A stretch of 64,000 nucleotides of DNA from Stutzerimonas degradans (GCF_024448505.1 NZ_JAMOHV010000002.1:369828-433827); one strand, 5' to 3'. Shown: positions 1 through 8,299, numbered from the stretch's first letter. Numbers and translations are program-made. Notes: generated by a model not told the origin, from the sequence alone.

Positions 1-1
1 C

Positions 2-709
2 ATCGCCGTACTCAAGATCGGCGTCGGCTTCAAACGCCCGCCTGCCGTGCCGGTCGGCACCAGCGCCGACCTCAAGGTGGGACAGAAGGTGTTTGCTATC
101 GGCAACCCCTTTGGCCTGGACTGGACGCTCACCACCGGCATCGTCTCCGCGCTCGACCGCTCGTTACCGGGAGAAGCGGGCGGCCCGGCCATTGATCACC
201 TGGTTCAGACCGACGCCGCCATTAATCCCGGCAACTCGGGCGGCCCCCTGCTCGATTCGGCCGGGCGGCTTATCGGCATCAACACGGCGATCTACAGCCC
301 CTCCGGCGCCTCGGCCGGGATCGGTTTTGCCGTGCCGGTGGACACCGTCATGCGGGTAGTGCCGCAACTCATCAAGTCCGGCAAATACATCCGCCCGGCG
401 CTTGGCATCGAGGTGGACGAACAGCTCAATCAGCGCCTGCTTGCGCTGACGGGAAGCAAGGGCGTGTTCGTGCTGCGTGTCACCCCTGGTTCGGCAGCGC
501 ACAAAGCCGGACTCGCGGGTGTCGAAGTCACGCCGCAAGGCATCGTGCCCGGCGACCGCATCATCGGTGTTGATGGCAAGGCGACGGACGATGTGGCCGA
601 GCTGCTCGCGCGGCTCGACGACAGGAAGGTCGGCGATGTCGTGGTCCTGTCAGTGGAACGGGCCGGCAAATCGCGCGAGGTGCGTGTGGAGCTGCAACCC
701 GGGAATTGA
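2..709 (+). CDS. HtrA/Deg-type serine protease, C-terminal part (5' end outside window)
   Basis: Periplasmic trypsin-like protease of the HtrA/DegP/DegQ family, which degrades or refolds damaged envelope proteins. The frame is open from the first base, so the true start and the catalytic His lie upstream. The sequence shows the AVLKI strand that follows the catalytic Asp, the active-site motif GNSGGP (near bases 230-247), and one C-terminal PDZ domain (VRVTPGSAAHKAGL onward). Only one PDZ is present, as in DegS/short Deg proteins. It is unlike the chromosomal mucD at 48578-49987, so the genome has at least two Deg proteases. The next gene is a LysR regulator on the same strand. Its position beside a prophage att site suggests it belongs to an accessory element. 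Confidence 0.88.
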   Translation: MAVLKIGVGFKRPPAVPVGTSADLKVGQKVFAIGNPFGLDWTLTTGIVSALDRSLPGEAGGPAIDHLVQTDAAINPGNSGGPLLDSAGRLIGINTAIYSPSGASAGIGFAVPVDTVMRVVPQLIKSGKYIRPALGIEVDEQLNQRLLALTGSKGVFVLRVTPGSAAHKAGLAGVEVTPQGIVPGDRIIGVDGKATDDVAELLARLDDRKVGDVVVLSVERAGKSREVRVELQPGN

Positions 710-942
710 TTGAACTGAACCTGTGGATCAGGCGGTAGTGCAGCGTCGCGGCGATTGAGGCTCTCAGGTCTCTTCGGCCAGGTAGCGTTCCGCCTCAACC
801 TCCGAAGTGTCGGATGCGATCTGTCTATCCGAATAGGCAAGCATGCAACGCCGGAACCTCTTGCCAATCATCGAAGGAGAAAGCGAGGCGCAATCCGCAT
901 GAGGTGGACACATGCCAGGAACGGAGCGAACAGGAGGCCGAA

Positions 943-1851
943 TTGGAACTCAGATTACTGCGCTATTTCGTTGCGGTCGCGGAAGAACTGCATTTCGCGC
1001 GAGCGGCCGAGCGCCTTGGCGTAGAACAATCGCCTGTGTCGCGCGCAATGCGCAATCTCGAAGCCACGCTCGGCGTGCAGTTGTTCGACCGCAGCGCGCA
1101 CCAGACGCGACTGACCTGGGCCGGTCAAGTGTTCCTCGGTGAGTGCCGGCGTGTGCTGGCCACCGTGGAGCAGGCGGTGAGTGCCGCAAAGGCGGCGGCG
1201 CAGGGCTATCAGGGTTATCTGCGCATCGCCATCTGCGACAGCTTGGCGCAGCCCCACATTGCCACCTTGCTGGCGCGCAGCCGCGAGGAAGAGCCCGAAC
1301 TGGAGATTCGCGTCTTCGAGCTGCCTTTCGCGCAGCAGCTCAAGGGCCTGCACAACGATCTGCTGGACATCGGCTTTGCGCTGTCGGACGCGGTGAGCGA
1401 AGGCCTTGTCGCCGAGCCCGTGTGGACCGATCCTCTGTCGGTGATTGTGCCCGTGCGCCACCCCTTGTTGGCGCACGCGGAAGTGCCATTGGATGAAGCC
1501 TTGAAGTTTCCGTTGGTACTGTGCCATCCGGACGCGGGATCGGGCTGCCACCACCAGATCCAGGCGGTGCTTCAAGGTGCGTCCAAGCCGCTCAAGCTGG
1601 TAGATCAGGTGACGAGCCTAGGCGTGATGCTGACTCTGGTCGGTGCCGGTTATGGCCTAGGTTTCGCCATTGCCTCGCAGGTGCAGACCCTGAACCGCCC
1701 CGACATAACCGTTCGCCCCTTGGCCGGCACGCCGCCCATGCTGTCCACCTACCTGCTGCGCCGCAGCGCCGAACCCTCTGAGCCCATGAAGCGGTTTCTG
1801 CAGCGCGCCCGCGAGGAGTTCCTGCCAAAGGGAGATGAACCGGCCTCGTGA
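943..1851 (+). CDS. LysR-family transcriptional regulator
   Basis: DNA-binding regulator of 302 residues. It has an N-terminal winged HTH (about residues 1-60; core FARAAERLGVEQSPVSRAMR) followed by a periplasmic-binding-protein-like effector domain. The frame is open from further upstream, but the start is placed at a TTG because a strong AGGAGG sits five bases before it (932-937) and the conserved LysR N-terminus ELRLLRYFVAVAEELHF begins right there. The effector is not deducible. It lies 233 bases downstream of the HtrA-type protease on the same strand and ends about 170 bases before the left prophage att repeat, so it is probably part of the neighbouring accessory element. Confidence 0.88.
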   Translation: MELRLLRYFVAVAEELHFARAAERLGVEQSPVSRAMRNLEATLGVQLFDRSAHQTRLTWAGQVFLGECRRVLATVEQAVSAAKAAAQGYQGYLRIAICDSLAQPHIATLLARSREEEPELEIRVFELPFAQQLKGLHNDLLDIGFALSDAVSEGLVAEPVWTDPLSVIVPVRHPLLAHAEVPLDEALKFPLVLCHPDAGSGCHHQIQAVLQGASKPLKLVDQVTSLGVMLTLVGAGYGLGFAIASQVQTLNRPDITVRPLAGTPPMLSTYLLRRSAEPSEPMKRFLQRAREEFLPKGDEPAS

Positions 1852-2020
1852 CGTTGAGTGCTCGGGTACATTGGCAATCGCTGGCTGTCCATGGCTCGCA
1901 CTGGACCTGCTCGGAGCGTGCGTTGACCAAGGGTGGTTTTTCAGTCCATAATTATGTCCATCTCGGTTCGCCGAGTGCGGAAAACTCGTTATCAATCAAC
2001 GAGTTAGGGACACGATGATG

Positions 2021-2048
2021 TTCCCTTCGCCCGCTCCAGACACCACAC
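2021..2048. other. Left att-like repeat of the prophage, tRNA-Gly 3'-end-like
   Basis: This stretch shares TTCCCTTCGC and GACACCACAC with the right repeat at 12595-12618. The core CGCCCGCTCCA looks like the acceptor strand, discriminator T and CCA of a tRNA-Gly gene. No complete tRNA body precedes it: the 5' half is absent here. A terminator hairpin follows directly, as at the right copy. I read it as an integration junction. That the target is tRNA-Gly is inference. Confidence 0.6.
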
Positions 2049-2051
2049 GCT

Positions 2052-2077
2052 AAAGCCCTGTTTTTACAGGGCTTTTT
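2052..2077. terminator. Rho-independent terminator next to left att repeat
   Basis: Perfect ten-base stem AAAGCCCTGT / ACAGGGCTTT around a TTTT loop, followed by more T. A near-identical hairpin follows the right att repeat at 12622-12646, so the hairpin is part of the duplicated junction. Confidence 0.8.
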
Positions 2078-2137
2078 CGTTTCTGGCTTTTGGTGGTGTC
2101 GAAGAAGTGTCGAAAAGGACCAGCCGCTAGGCCGAGA

Positions 2138-2428
2138 TCAGACGGACGAAAGCGCCTGGATAACGTGCTTCGGATCGTTATGAATAGCGCGCAGCAGCGC
2201 CTTGGCCGGACCGGTAGGTTCGCGTCGGCCTTGTTCCCAATTGCGCAGCGTGCCGAGCTGAACATCGATCATCGCCGCAAACTTGGCCTGAGTCAGCCCG
2301 GTTGCCTTGCGGATTTCCTTCACCTGCAGAGCATCCACGGTGAACTCCCGCGAAGGCTGTCGCTCGCCTCGCCGGATCTCGTCCATCTGCTGGACGCTTT
2401 CCAGAAGGTCTTCAAAGAATTTGCTCAT
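2138..2428 (-). CDS. HigA/NadS-type antitoxin, XRE helix-turn-helix
   Basis: Antitoxin of a type II toxin-antitoxin pair, 96 residues, with a C-terminal XRE HTH (VKEIRKATGLTQAKFAAMI through LGTLRNWEQGRR). It would neutralise the toxin encoded just upstream and autorepress the pair. The ATG at 2428 is preferred over a GTG five codons upstream because GGAGG lies eight bases before it. The start is five bases after the toxin stop, giving the toxin-first order typical of higBA loci. It is the last gene before the left att repeat, a common place for an element stability module. Confidence 0.85.
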   Translation of the reverse strand: MSKFFEDLLESVQQMDEIRRGERQPSREFTVDALQVKEIRKATGLTQAKFAAMIDVQLGTLRNWEQGRREPTGPAKALLRAIHNDPKHVIQALSSV

Positions 2429-2433
2429 GGTGA

Positions 2434-2748
2434 TTACCTCCACCGTTCGATGATTTGCTTGAGCACCTTGCGCTCGTCTGCCGTCAGGTCGTCCTTCTCG
2501 TTCTTCGGATAGATCAGCAGCAATGCGATCTGCGAAGCCGCCGTGAAGTGGTAGTAGATGACCCTGGACCCGCCTCGCTTGCCGTGACCGCTAGACGCAA
2601 CGCGGACCTTGCGAATGCCGCCAGTACCTTCAATCACATCGCCCATGTCCGGCCGGTCAGCCAGTTGGCGCTGAAACTCCGCGTAGCTGTCATCGCTAAG
2701 CAGATCCCGCAGGCGCTTGGTGAAGATCGGTGTCTCGATAAAGATCAT
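2434..2748 (-). CDS. HigB/RelE-family toxin
   Basis: 104-residue toxin of the RelE/HigB superfamily. These enzymes usually cleave mRNA at the ribosome. The features are the N-terminal IFTKRLRDLLSDDSYAEFQ helix, the central IRKVRVASSGHGKRGGSRVIYY strand block and the basic C-terminus. Length and organisation fit HigB-2-like toxins. It precedes its antitoxin by five bases. The pair sits between the integrase and the left att site of the prophage; Pf phages of P. aeruginosa also carry a TA pair beside the integrase, which supports a role in prophage maintenance. Exact family (RelE versus HigB) is uncertain. Confidence 0.85.
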   Translation of the reverse strand: MIFIETPIFTKRLRDLLSDDSYAEFQRQLADRPDMGDVIEGTGGIRKVRVASSGHGKRGGSRVIYYHFTAASQIALLLIYPKNEKDDLTADERKVLKQIIERWR

Positions 2749-2792
2749 AAGCGAATAGTACGCCAGTGGCGCACCCCCTTCAATTGATTCGA

Positions 2793-3800
2793 TTACTGGC
2801 TGGCGAGCGGTAACGTGATGCCGGCCAACGGTCCTAACCTGATCGCATCGTTCAAATGCTCAGGCGCGAGGTGGGCATATCTCATCGTCATGTTCAGCGA
2901 GGCATGGCCCAGGATCTCTTTTAGCGTCACGATATGGCCACCGCCCATGATGAAGTGAGCCGCGAAGGTGTGGCGCAGGATGTGGCTTGCCTGTCCGCGT
3001 GGTGGCTTGATCGAGGTCGAGAGCAGGACCAGCCGAAACGCGCCAATGCAGTTGGTGAACGGCCCGTAGGTTTGCCAGTGCATCTTGATCGCCGCCACCA
3101 GCTCGGGCGTTACCGGAACCATCCGCACCCGTTTCGACTTGGTATTGGCGAACACCAGGGCGTTGCCTCTGATCCGCTCCGGTCGCAGCGCTTGAGCCTC
3201 ACCCCACCTCGCCCCGGTCGCCAAGCAGATCCGCGCCACCATCGCCGGATGTGGAGACGTGGTCCGCGCCTGGAGTGCATCGAGCAGCTCGGAGATCTGC
3301 GGCTTGGTCAGGTAGGCCAAGGGGCGCTCCTGCAACCGAACCGGACGAATACGGGTGAACGGACAGGGATAGTCGATCACATCGAGTTTATGCAGCTCGT
3401 TGTAAACCGCTTTCAGATAGCCGAGGCGATTGTTCGCCGTCTTGCCGGTGACGCCTGCTGACATCCAACGCGCGCGTGTGGCGGCGATCTTTGCGCCATC
3501 AACCATACGAGCTACCGGATCACCCATCGCCTTTGCACACGCCCGCAGGATCGCCACACGTCGAACGCCATCGGAGAGCGAGACGCCGTGAAGATCGAAC
3601 CACAGCTCGACCAGCTCTGACAGCCTGCGCTTGTCCTTTGGCCGCGGTGCCCAATCGTTGGATTCGCTGCACTTGGCTCGACAGGTCGCCTCGAAGCGCA
3701 TTGCCTCGGCCTTGGTCTTCAGCGTCTTGCGGAAGCGCTTGCCTTTGACCGGCTCAACGTCGACCCGCCAGCGACCGTCAGGGAGCTGCTGGATCGCCAT
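2793..3800 (-). CDS. int: Phage tyrosine recombinase (integrase)
   Basis: 335-residue site-specific recombinase for prophage integration and excision. The catalytic set is visible: Arg198 in GARWGE, Lys about 223 in the beta-hairpin, His273 and Arg276 in HILRHTF, His299 in LGHAS and the nucleophile Tyr308 in MRYAHL. The start at 3800 is chosen because its ATG overlaps the stop of the rep gene (TGATG, translational coupling); an in-frame ATG 18 bases upstream is possible. It is oriented toward the left att repeat with only the TA pair between. The rep-int order matches Pf1/Pf4-like phages. Confidence 0.93.
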   Translation of the reverse strand: MAIQQLPDGRWRVDVEPVKGKRFRKTLKTKAEAMRFEATCRAKCSESNDWAPRPKDKRRLSELVELWFDLHGVSLSDGVRRVAILRACAKAMGDPVARMVDGAKIAATRARWMSAGVTGKTANNRLGYLKAVYNELHKLDVIDYPCPFTRIRPVRLQERPLAYLTKPQISELLDALQARTTSPHPAMVARICLATGARWGEAQALRPERIRGNALVFANTKSKRVRMVPVTPELVAAIKMHWQTYGPFTNCIGAFRLVLLSTSIKPPRGQASHILRHTFAAHFIMGGGHIVTLKEILGHASLNMTMRYAHLAPEHLNDAIRLGPLAGITLPLASQ

Positions 3801-5077
3801 CAGACCGCTCTGCCCCATCGAACGTGGCGCTCTTGAAGCAACGTCTTGATGTGCTTGTACAGATCGCGCTCGCTCATGTCCTTGGCGGCGTAGTGGTCAC
3901 GAATGACCGGCCAGCATTCCCATTCCTTCAGTCGATCAAATGCGGTTTTAGCGCCCACTCGCTCCCGTGCCAGCAGGCTTACGAAGTTTCCCAGGAATAG
4001 CTCGACGTTCTTGCCGGAGAAGCCTCGCGAGGTCTTGTAGTAGCGCTTGTACTCGGTTTCATCGACCAGGGAGTCGACCGGCACATCGACACGAATATCG
4101 TCGCGAATCAGCGTCCAGATCGGCTCGTACTGCCCCGGACGATGCAGCAACTTGAACTGGCACAGCCCGTAGCGCCACAGGCCGTCGAGGTGGCCCGAAA
4201 ACGCTGCGTATGAATCCGTCTCGATGGCCTCGCCGGTCTTTGCGCTGATCGACCCGCTGGCGAACTGCTGGATGACCGAATGGTGATAACGCAGCTCGAT
4301 CCGCCACACGTCCGCTTCCGGATCGTAGTTATCAGGATCGGCGGGATCGAACGAGTCCCGACGACGCCAGACGCTTTCCCAAAAGTCGAGCTTATCGGTC
4401 GCGCGGGCCTGTTCGGTCTTGTTGTAGATACACAACTGGACGCCACCAGCCGAGCCGAACATGGACGTTTCCCCGCGCCCGTAGACGCTGGACTTGGTCG
4501 CCCAGTTGATTTCGTTGATGCCCGAGATATCCCGATGCGTCCGCGCGCGGCAGTGCAGTCGCGCCACCAGATCCACCGGAGGCTTCCAGCCTTGGAGATC
4601 CAACGCCAGATGGACAGCGCACTGGTTGCGTTCGCGGTGCGTCATAACGGCTGCAGCGTAGTAGTCCATCCGCTCTTGCAGGCGCTCAGGCGACAGCGCG
4701 TCGATCGCGTGCGGCGACACCTCGATTTTCAGGTGTGGGCCGATCTGTTCCAGCTTGGCGTTGAAGTTTTTGATGAGCAGCACGAAGCCGAGATCGGCGT
4801 TCTGCAACTTGTACTGGTAGCCCGAGTCCCGCCCTACCCGTCCGGCATGCCAGAACTCGCCAGCGAACTCGACCATGACGCCCGGTTTCTCGAACAGCGC
4901 CATGATTTCCGGGCGGATTAGCCCGCGATACAGCTGGCGGACCGTATCGACGCCGCAACGCAGCAAGCGAACGCCCGACAGGTCGGTCAGCTTGGCCGAA
5001 TGGCTATCGAAGAACAGTCGCCCGGTCGGGGTTTCCTGAAAGTTTTGGTCAACACGAATCTGATCTTTAACGCTCAT
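3800..5077 (-). CDS. Filamentous phage replication initiation protein (Pf1 type)
   Basis: 425-residue protein with the domain pattern of inovirus/plasmid replication initiators. These nick the double-stranded replicative form and start rolling-circle replication. The C-terminal half contains the conserved WRIELRYHHSVIQQF and KTSRGFSGKNVELFLGN blocks. It sits between the zot-like gene and the integrase, as in Pf1. The intergenic region directly upstream (5078-5220) carries nested inverted repeats expected of an origin. Family-level function is firm; the catalytic tyrosine was not assigned. Confidence 0.82.
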   Translation of the reverse strand: MSVKDQIRVDQNFQETPTGRLFFDSHSAKLTDLSGVRLLRCGVDTVRQLYRGLIRPEIMALFEKPGVMVEFAGEFWHAGRVGRDSGYQYKLQNADLGFVLLIKNFNAKLEQIGPHLKIEVSPHAIDALSPERLQERMDYYAAAVMTHRERNQCAVHLALDLQGWKPPVDLVARLHCRARTHRDISGINEINWATKSSVYGRGETSMFGSAGGVQLCIYNKTEQARATDKLDFWESVWRRRDSFDPADPDNYDPEADVWRIELRYHHSVIQQFASGSISAKTGEAIETDSYAAFSGHLDGLWRYGLCQFKLLHRPGQYEPIWTLIRDDIRVDVPVDSLVDETEYKRYYKTSRGFSGKNVELFLGNFVSLLARERVGAKTAFDRLKEWECWPVIRDHYAAKDMSERDLYKHIKTLLQERHVRWGRAV

Positions 5078-5145
5078 TTTCTAATGCTCCAAATTGCAAC
5101 GAATCGACACTGTTCAGTTGGGTTTATCTGACGTGTTACAGGAAC

Positions 5146-5218
5146 GTCAGCGCGCGCGTTTGCACGCCGGCTCGTGCCTCGCCGCGCGTGCAAAGAGCGC
5201 AAGCGCCCGCGCGCTGAC
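5146..5218. other. Nested inverted repeats, candidate phage origin or packaging hairpin
   Basis: Outer arms GTCAGCGCGCG (5146-5156) and CGCGCGCTGAC (5208-5218) enclose inner arms TTTGCACGC (5159-5167) and GCGTGCAAA (5186-5194). A small GCGCAAGCGC hairpin (5197-5206) lies between the right arms. The structure fills the intergenic gap between rep and zot, a usual position for the filamentous phage origin. Which arm is nicked, or whether it is the packaging signal, cannot be told. Confidence 0.65.
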
Positions 5219-5220
5219 GG

Positions 5221-6405
5221 TCACCACAGGAATTGCCCCTTCTGGTACGGCACGACGGTCAAGCTCGGACTGTTGACGGGCTGCGCGGCCATCGGCTGAG
5301 AGGCCTGCATCGCTGGAGGCGGGGCGTTCTGGACTTGCTGGGTTCGCTCGCGAGCGGAGCGGTCGGGAAGGGTCGGATCGAAGAAGCCGTTCTCCACCAC
5401 GCGTTTGCAGAAGGCGAAGTCGGTTTCCACTCGCGTGCTCTGCTGCGTGTAGCACTGGCACACCGTAGGCGTTCCGTTCACCACGGCGTGCGCCATTCGG
5501 CCGAACTCGCGGGCATAGGTGGCGGGGTCGGTGCTGGACATGCAGTAGAGCCGTGGGAACGACACGGGCTGGGTCAGCTCGTCGTAGATCGGCGCCGACG
5601 CCGGCACCTGCGGCACGCGGGGAACACGGCGGCCGATGTAGCTGGCGGTGCTTTCTGGCGCTTCAGATTTGCCGTCACCGACCGGCTTGATGAACGCACC
5701 AACCGTATCGCGCACCTGATCGACCATGCTCCCGGCCGGCGCGCTGCTGGTCGTTTCGAGCGCGGCTTTCTCAGTGTTGTAGCGCTCATAGGCGCGGTAG
5801 ACGAGGATGCCGGCGCCGACGATCACGCACATCGCCAGGATGAACTTGGTCGGCACCTTGGTCTGGAAGTGGTGCTTTGCATTGGTGCTGGTGTAGGCGC
5901 CGAAGTAGCGCTTATCCAGGCGCAGCGATTTCTTGTCGGCGTCCTTGAAGCTCGTTTTCAGCTCGACTTTCTCTACGACGACTTCCGACTCGAAGCGCAG
6001 CAGCTGAGCGGACTTGAACACGCGCCAGTAGTGAATGTGCGCATTGCACAGCCGGCGAAGGTGCACATCGAGGTAGCGCGGGTCCTGGGTGACGAGGTGC
6101 ACTTCGTGACCCTGGTGGCGCATGGTCTCGAAGCGGGTGATGTGCTCCGGTGGCCGCGCGCGTGGATCGCGTGCGCCGAACCAGCCCTGCGCTTCGTCCA
6201 CGACGATGATCGAATCGTTCGGCAGCTCGAACCACTTTTCCGGGTCCTCGAACGCAAACCACTGCGCTTGCAGTTGATCGGGCTTCAGGCCGTTGATGTT
6301 GTGGAAGTAGACGACGCGGCCCTCGGCGTGAGCCTTCTGATCGACTTCGCGGATCGTGTTTAGGGTCTTGCCGTGGCCGGGCTTGCCGGTGCGGATAACG
6401 AGCAT
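5221..6405 (-). CDS. zot: Zot-like assembly ATPase (pI/zonular occludens toxin family)
   Basis: 394-residue inner-membrane ATPase that drives extrusion of filamentous virions. Walker A GKPGHGKT is at residues 7-14 and Walker B IIVVDEAQ at about 66-73. One transmembrane segment lies at about 187-203, followed by a periplasmic region with several cysteines (C-x-C-Y near the end). Gene order (coaA, pVI-like, zot, rep, int) is that of Pf1. The name Zot reflects homology to the CTX phage protein, not evidence of toxin activity. Confidence 0.92.
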   Translation of the reverse strand: MLVIRTGKPGHGKTLNTIREVDQKAHAEGRVVYFHNINGLKPDQLQAQWFAFEDPEKWFELPNDSIIVVDEAQGWFGARDPRARPPEHITRFETMRHQGHEVHLVTQDPRYLDVHLRRLCNAHIHYWRVFKSAQLLRFESEVVVEKVELKTSFKDADKKSLRLDKRYFGAYTSTNAKHHFQTKVPTKFILAMCVIVGAGILVYRAYERYNTEKAALETTSSAPAGSMVDQVRDTVGAFIKPVGDGKSEAPESTASYIGRRVPRVPQVPASAPIYDELTQPVSFPRLYCMSSTDPATYAREFGRMAHAVVNGTPTVCQCYTQQSTRVETDFAFCKRVVENGFFDPTLPDRSARERTQQVQNAPPPAMQASQPMAAQPVNSPSLTVVPYQKGQFLW

Positions 6406-6417
6406 GACGGCGCCTCC

Positions 6418-6747
6418 TTAGGCTTCGATGGAGGTGCCGCCCGGCTTGTGCCAGACCTGTGCACGTTTGCGGTCGGTGGCTTTGTCGATCCCGGCCAGGA
6501 GGAAGCGCGTCGAGATCGCGGCGAAGTACAGGTTCACCACCACATCGAACTTCGCCAGCCCGAGAATCCCCTGAATCACCGGTCCTACGTTGCCCATCTG
6601 GGCAAACAGGTAGTCCTGCGCCTGACCGATGATCAGGTTGAAGCCCATGTAGGTGACGAAGCCGAAACCGATCATCTTGAGGACCATCTTCACCAGCGGC
6701 CCGAGCACGATCACCAGCATCTGCACGACGAATAGAAACTGCATCAT
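6418..6747 (-). CDS. pVI-like minor virion/inner membrane protein (DUF2523 type)
   Basis: 109-residue hydrophobic protein with three membrane segments (about residues 4-22, 26-42 and 68-85). It occupies the position of the DUF2523 gene between coaA and zot in Pf1-like phages. Such proteins cap the virion end and help release. The start ATG overlaps the coaA stop in an ATGATG context, with AGGAGG just upstream (6749-6754), so the two are translationally coupled. The role is assigned from position and hydropathy. Confidence 0.8.
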   Translation of the reverse strand: MMQFLFVVQMLVIVLGPLVKMVLKMIGFGFVTYMGFNLIIGQAQDYLFAQMGNVGPVIQGILGLAKFDVVVNLYFAAISTRFLLAGIDKATDRKRAQVWHKPGGTSIEA

Positions 6748-8207
6748 TGACCTCCTACAGCGCGGCCCACGTAGAGGGCGGCAAGAACGGTAGCCACGGC
6801 CACGAACAGGCCGCTCAGGTCACTGGCGGCGCGGCACAGGGGTTCGTAGCTGAGCTGGAAGGTCCGCCCGCCTGCGGTGGTCAGGCTGAAGCTTTCGGCG
6901 GTCGGACAGGTGGACGGGAGAAAGCGGGTGCCCTGGTTGATGAAGGACGGCACGTCGATCACGCCAGCCCCCTCATTGAGCTGGAACTGATCGCCGGAAA
7001 CCGCCGCTTCGATGGCGGGCTTGTGCTTCGGAAAGTCGGCCATTTCCTCGGCGTGGCAGAGCTGTTCTTTCTGCTGGCGCAGTACCTCGCAATCGATCGC
7101 GTCGCCACTGCATAAGAACGCTGCATCGCAGGATCCGGCAGACGCCGCACGCTCCGGCCCTTCTTCGTCTTCGCCTTCTTCGCCGCCATCCGAGGTGCAG
7201 CCGGAGCCGGTGCACTCCTTACTTTCATCGCCGGGAGTGCCATCGGCATTGGTGCCAGAGCTTGAGGTTTCTTCGGCGGTGGTCGAGGTACAGGGCTTGG
7301 TGCCGACGCAGACGGTCTTGTCGGTGGTGGTGCTGGTTTCGGTCTTGCTGGAACCATCCGGGTTGGTGGTCTTGGTGGTTTGCTCGGTCTTCGAGGTGTC
7401 TTCAAAGCGCGGCGCCGGCTTGCCGGTGGTGCAGTGCAAATAGTCACCGGCATTGTCGCAGTTGAGCTGGCCCGGCTCTTTCAGCGTCTCGGTACTGGTG
7501 CAGTTGCGCGACTGCGTGCCGTCGGCGTTGGTGATCCAGTCACCACACTGATTGTCGCTGGTGAACTGCGGCGTGGCGTCCGCTGGCGGCTTGGCCGGTG
7601 GCTGATCGAAGACGCTGCCGGGTGGCGGGTTGTTCGTGGTGCATTGCGAGCCGACACCCTGGTAAACAACCTGGCAGTAAACGGAGTTCAGGTCCTTGCC
7701 GGTGGTGGTTTCCAGGAAGCGGTTGCAGCCTTTGACGGTTGCGGTGCGGTTGTACAGGCAACCGCTTTCGCAGACGGAGGACGGAGGCAGCGAAGGGGGA
7801 ACGGACGGATCGAGGGAGCCGGCGTTGTACTCGTGGACGAACTCACTGGTTGCGGTGGCGCACTGGTCGGGTTCGGGGGCGACGCATTCGCCAGTTGCGG
7901 AGTTGTATTCATAGTCAGCAGGGCAAGAATCTCCATAGCGCGCCAACATAGTGGAAAGGAGATTGGGAGAACCATTACGCAATAGTTTACAAGTGGCAGA
8001 GGTATCGGAATTAAACACAAGTTTATCGACGGTAACCGTATAACTAGTAGTTGAGGAGTAATGATCAACGGCACCGTGACAGGCTGCTACAGCCGAAGAA
8101 TAGTTAATAGCGCCCTGAACACCGTTTCGCCAATAAAAGTCAACTGCAAACGCAGGGGGCGCTAGCAACGAAACCAGCACAATGAATACGCTGACGATTC
8201 GCTTCAT
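6744..8207 (-). CDS. CoaA-like adsorption (minor coat, pIII-type) protein
   Basis: 487 residues. A Sec signal peptide (MKRIVSVFIVLVSLLAPPAFA) is followed by a cysteine-rich ectodomain, a long Thr/Ser- and then acid-rich linker (about residues 275-375, including GGEEGEDEEGPE), a C-terminal domain with paired cysteines and a final membrane anchor (LSGLFVAVATVLAALYVG). This architecture is that of the filamentous phage receptor-binding protein. A longer open frame reaches 8339, but the start at 8207 is fixed by GGAGG eight bases upstream and by the signal peptide. It lies downstream of the major coat gene and a terminator. Confidence 0.88.
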   Translation of the reverse strand: MKRIVSVFIVLVSLLAPPAFAVDFYWRNGVQGAINYSSAVAACHGAVDHYSSTTSYTVTVDKLVFNSDTSATCKLLRNGSPNLLSTMLARYGDSCPADYEYNSATGECVAPEPDQCATATSEFVHEYNAGSLDPSVPPSLPPSSVCESGCLYNRTATVKGCNRFLETTTGKDLNSVYCQVVYQGVGSQCTTNNPPPGSVFDQPPAKPPADATPQFTSDNQCGDWITNADGTQSRNCTSTETLKEPGQLNCDNAGDYLHCTTGKPAPRFEDTSKTEQTTKTTNPDGSSKTETSTTTDKTVCVGTKPCTSTTAEETSSSGTNADGTPGDESKECTGSGCTSDGGEEGEDEEGPERAASAGSCDAAFLCSGDAIDCEVLRQQKEQLCHAEEMADFPKHKPAIEAAVSGDQFQLNEGAGVIDVPSFINQGTRFLPSTCPTAESFSLTTAGGRTFQLSYEPLCRAASDLSGLFVAVATVLAALYVGRAVGGQ

Positions 8208-8209
8208 TA

Positions 8210-8281
8210 CTAGATCCTCCCGAAGAACACGAGATAGAACGCCAGGGTGGTGAGGATCAGGACGTACAGTTCGTAGCTCAT
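8210..8281 (-). CDS. 23-residue hydrophobic peptide, candidate minor virion protein
   Basis: An ATG-to-TAG frame encodes a single hydrophobic helix (SYELYVLILTTLAFYLVFF) with a basic end (GRI). It lies in the otherwise empty gap between the coat-gene terminator and coaA, on the same strand, and ends two bases before the coaA start. A modest GGGA lies about nine bases upstream. Size and hydropathy resemble pVII/pIX-type end-cap proteins of filamentous phages. It could also be chance; conservation in related phages would decide. Confidence 0.5.
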   Translation of the reverse strand: MSYELYVLILTTLAFYLVFFGRI

Positions 8282-8299
8282 TGGCGTTTCCCTGGAAGA

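Noticed and set aside
1984..2010. ACTCGTT / AACGAGT inverted repeat before the left att site considered as part of a tRNA or tmRNA body
   Set aside because: It does not pair with the downstream acceptor-like sequence, and no D-arm or anticodon arm can be drawn.
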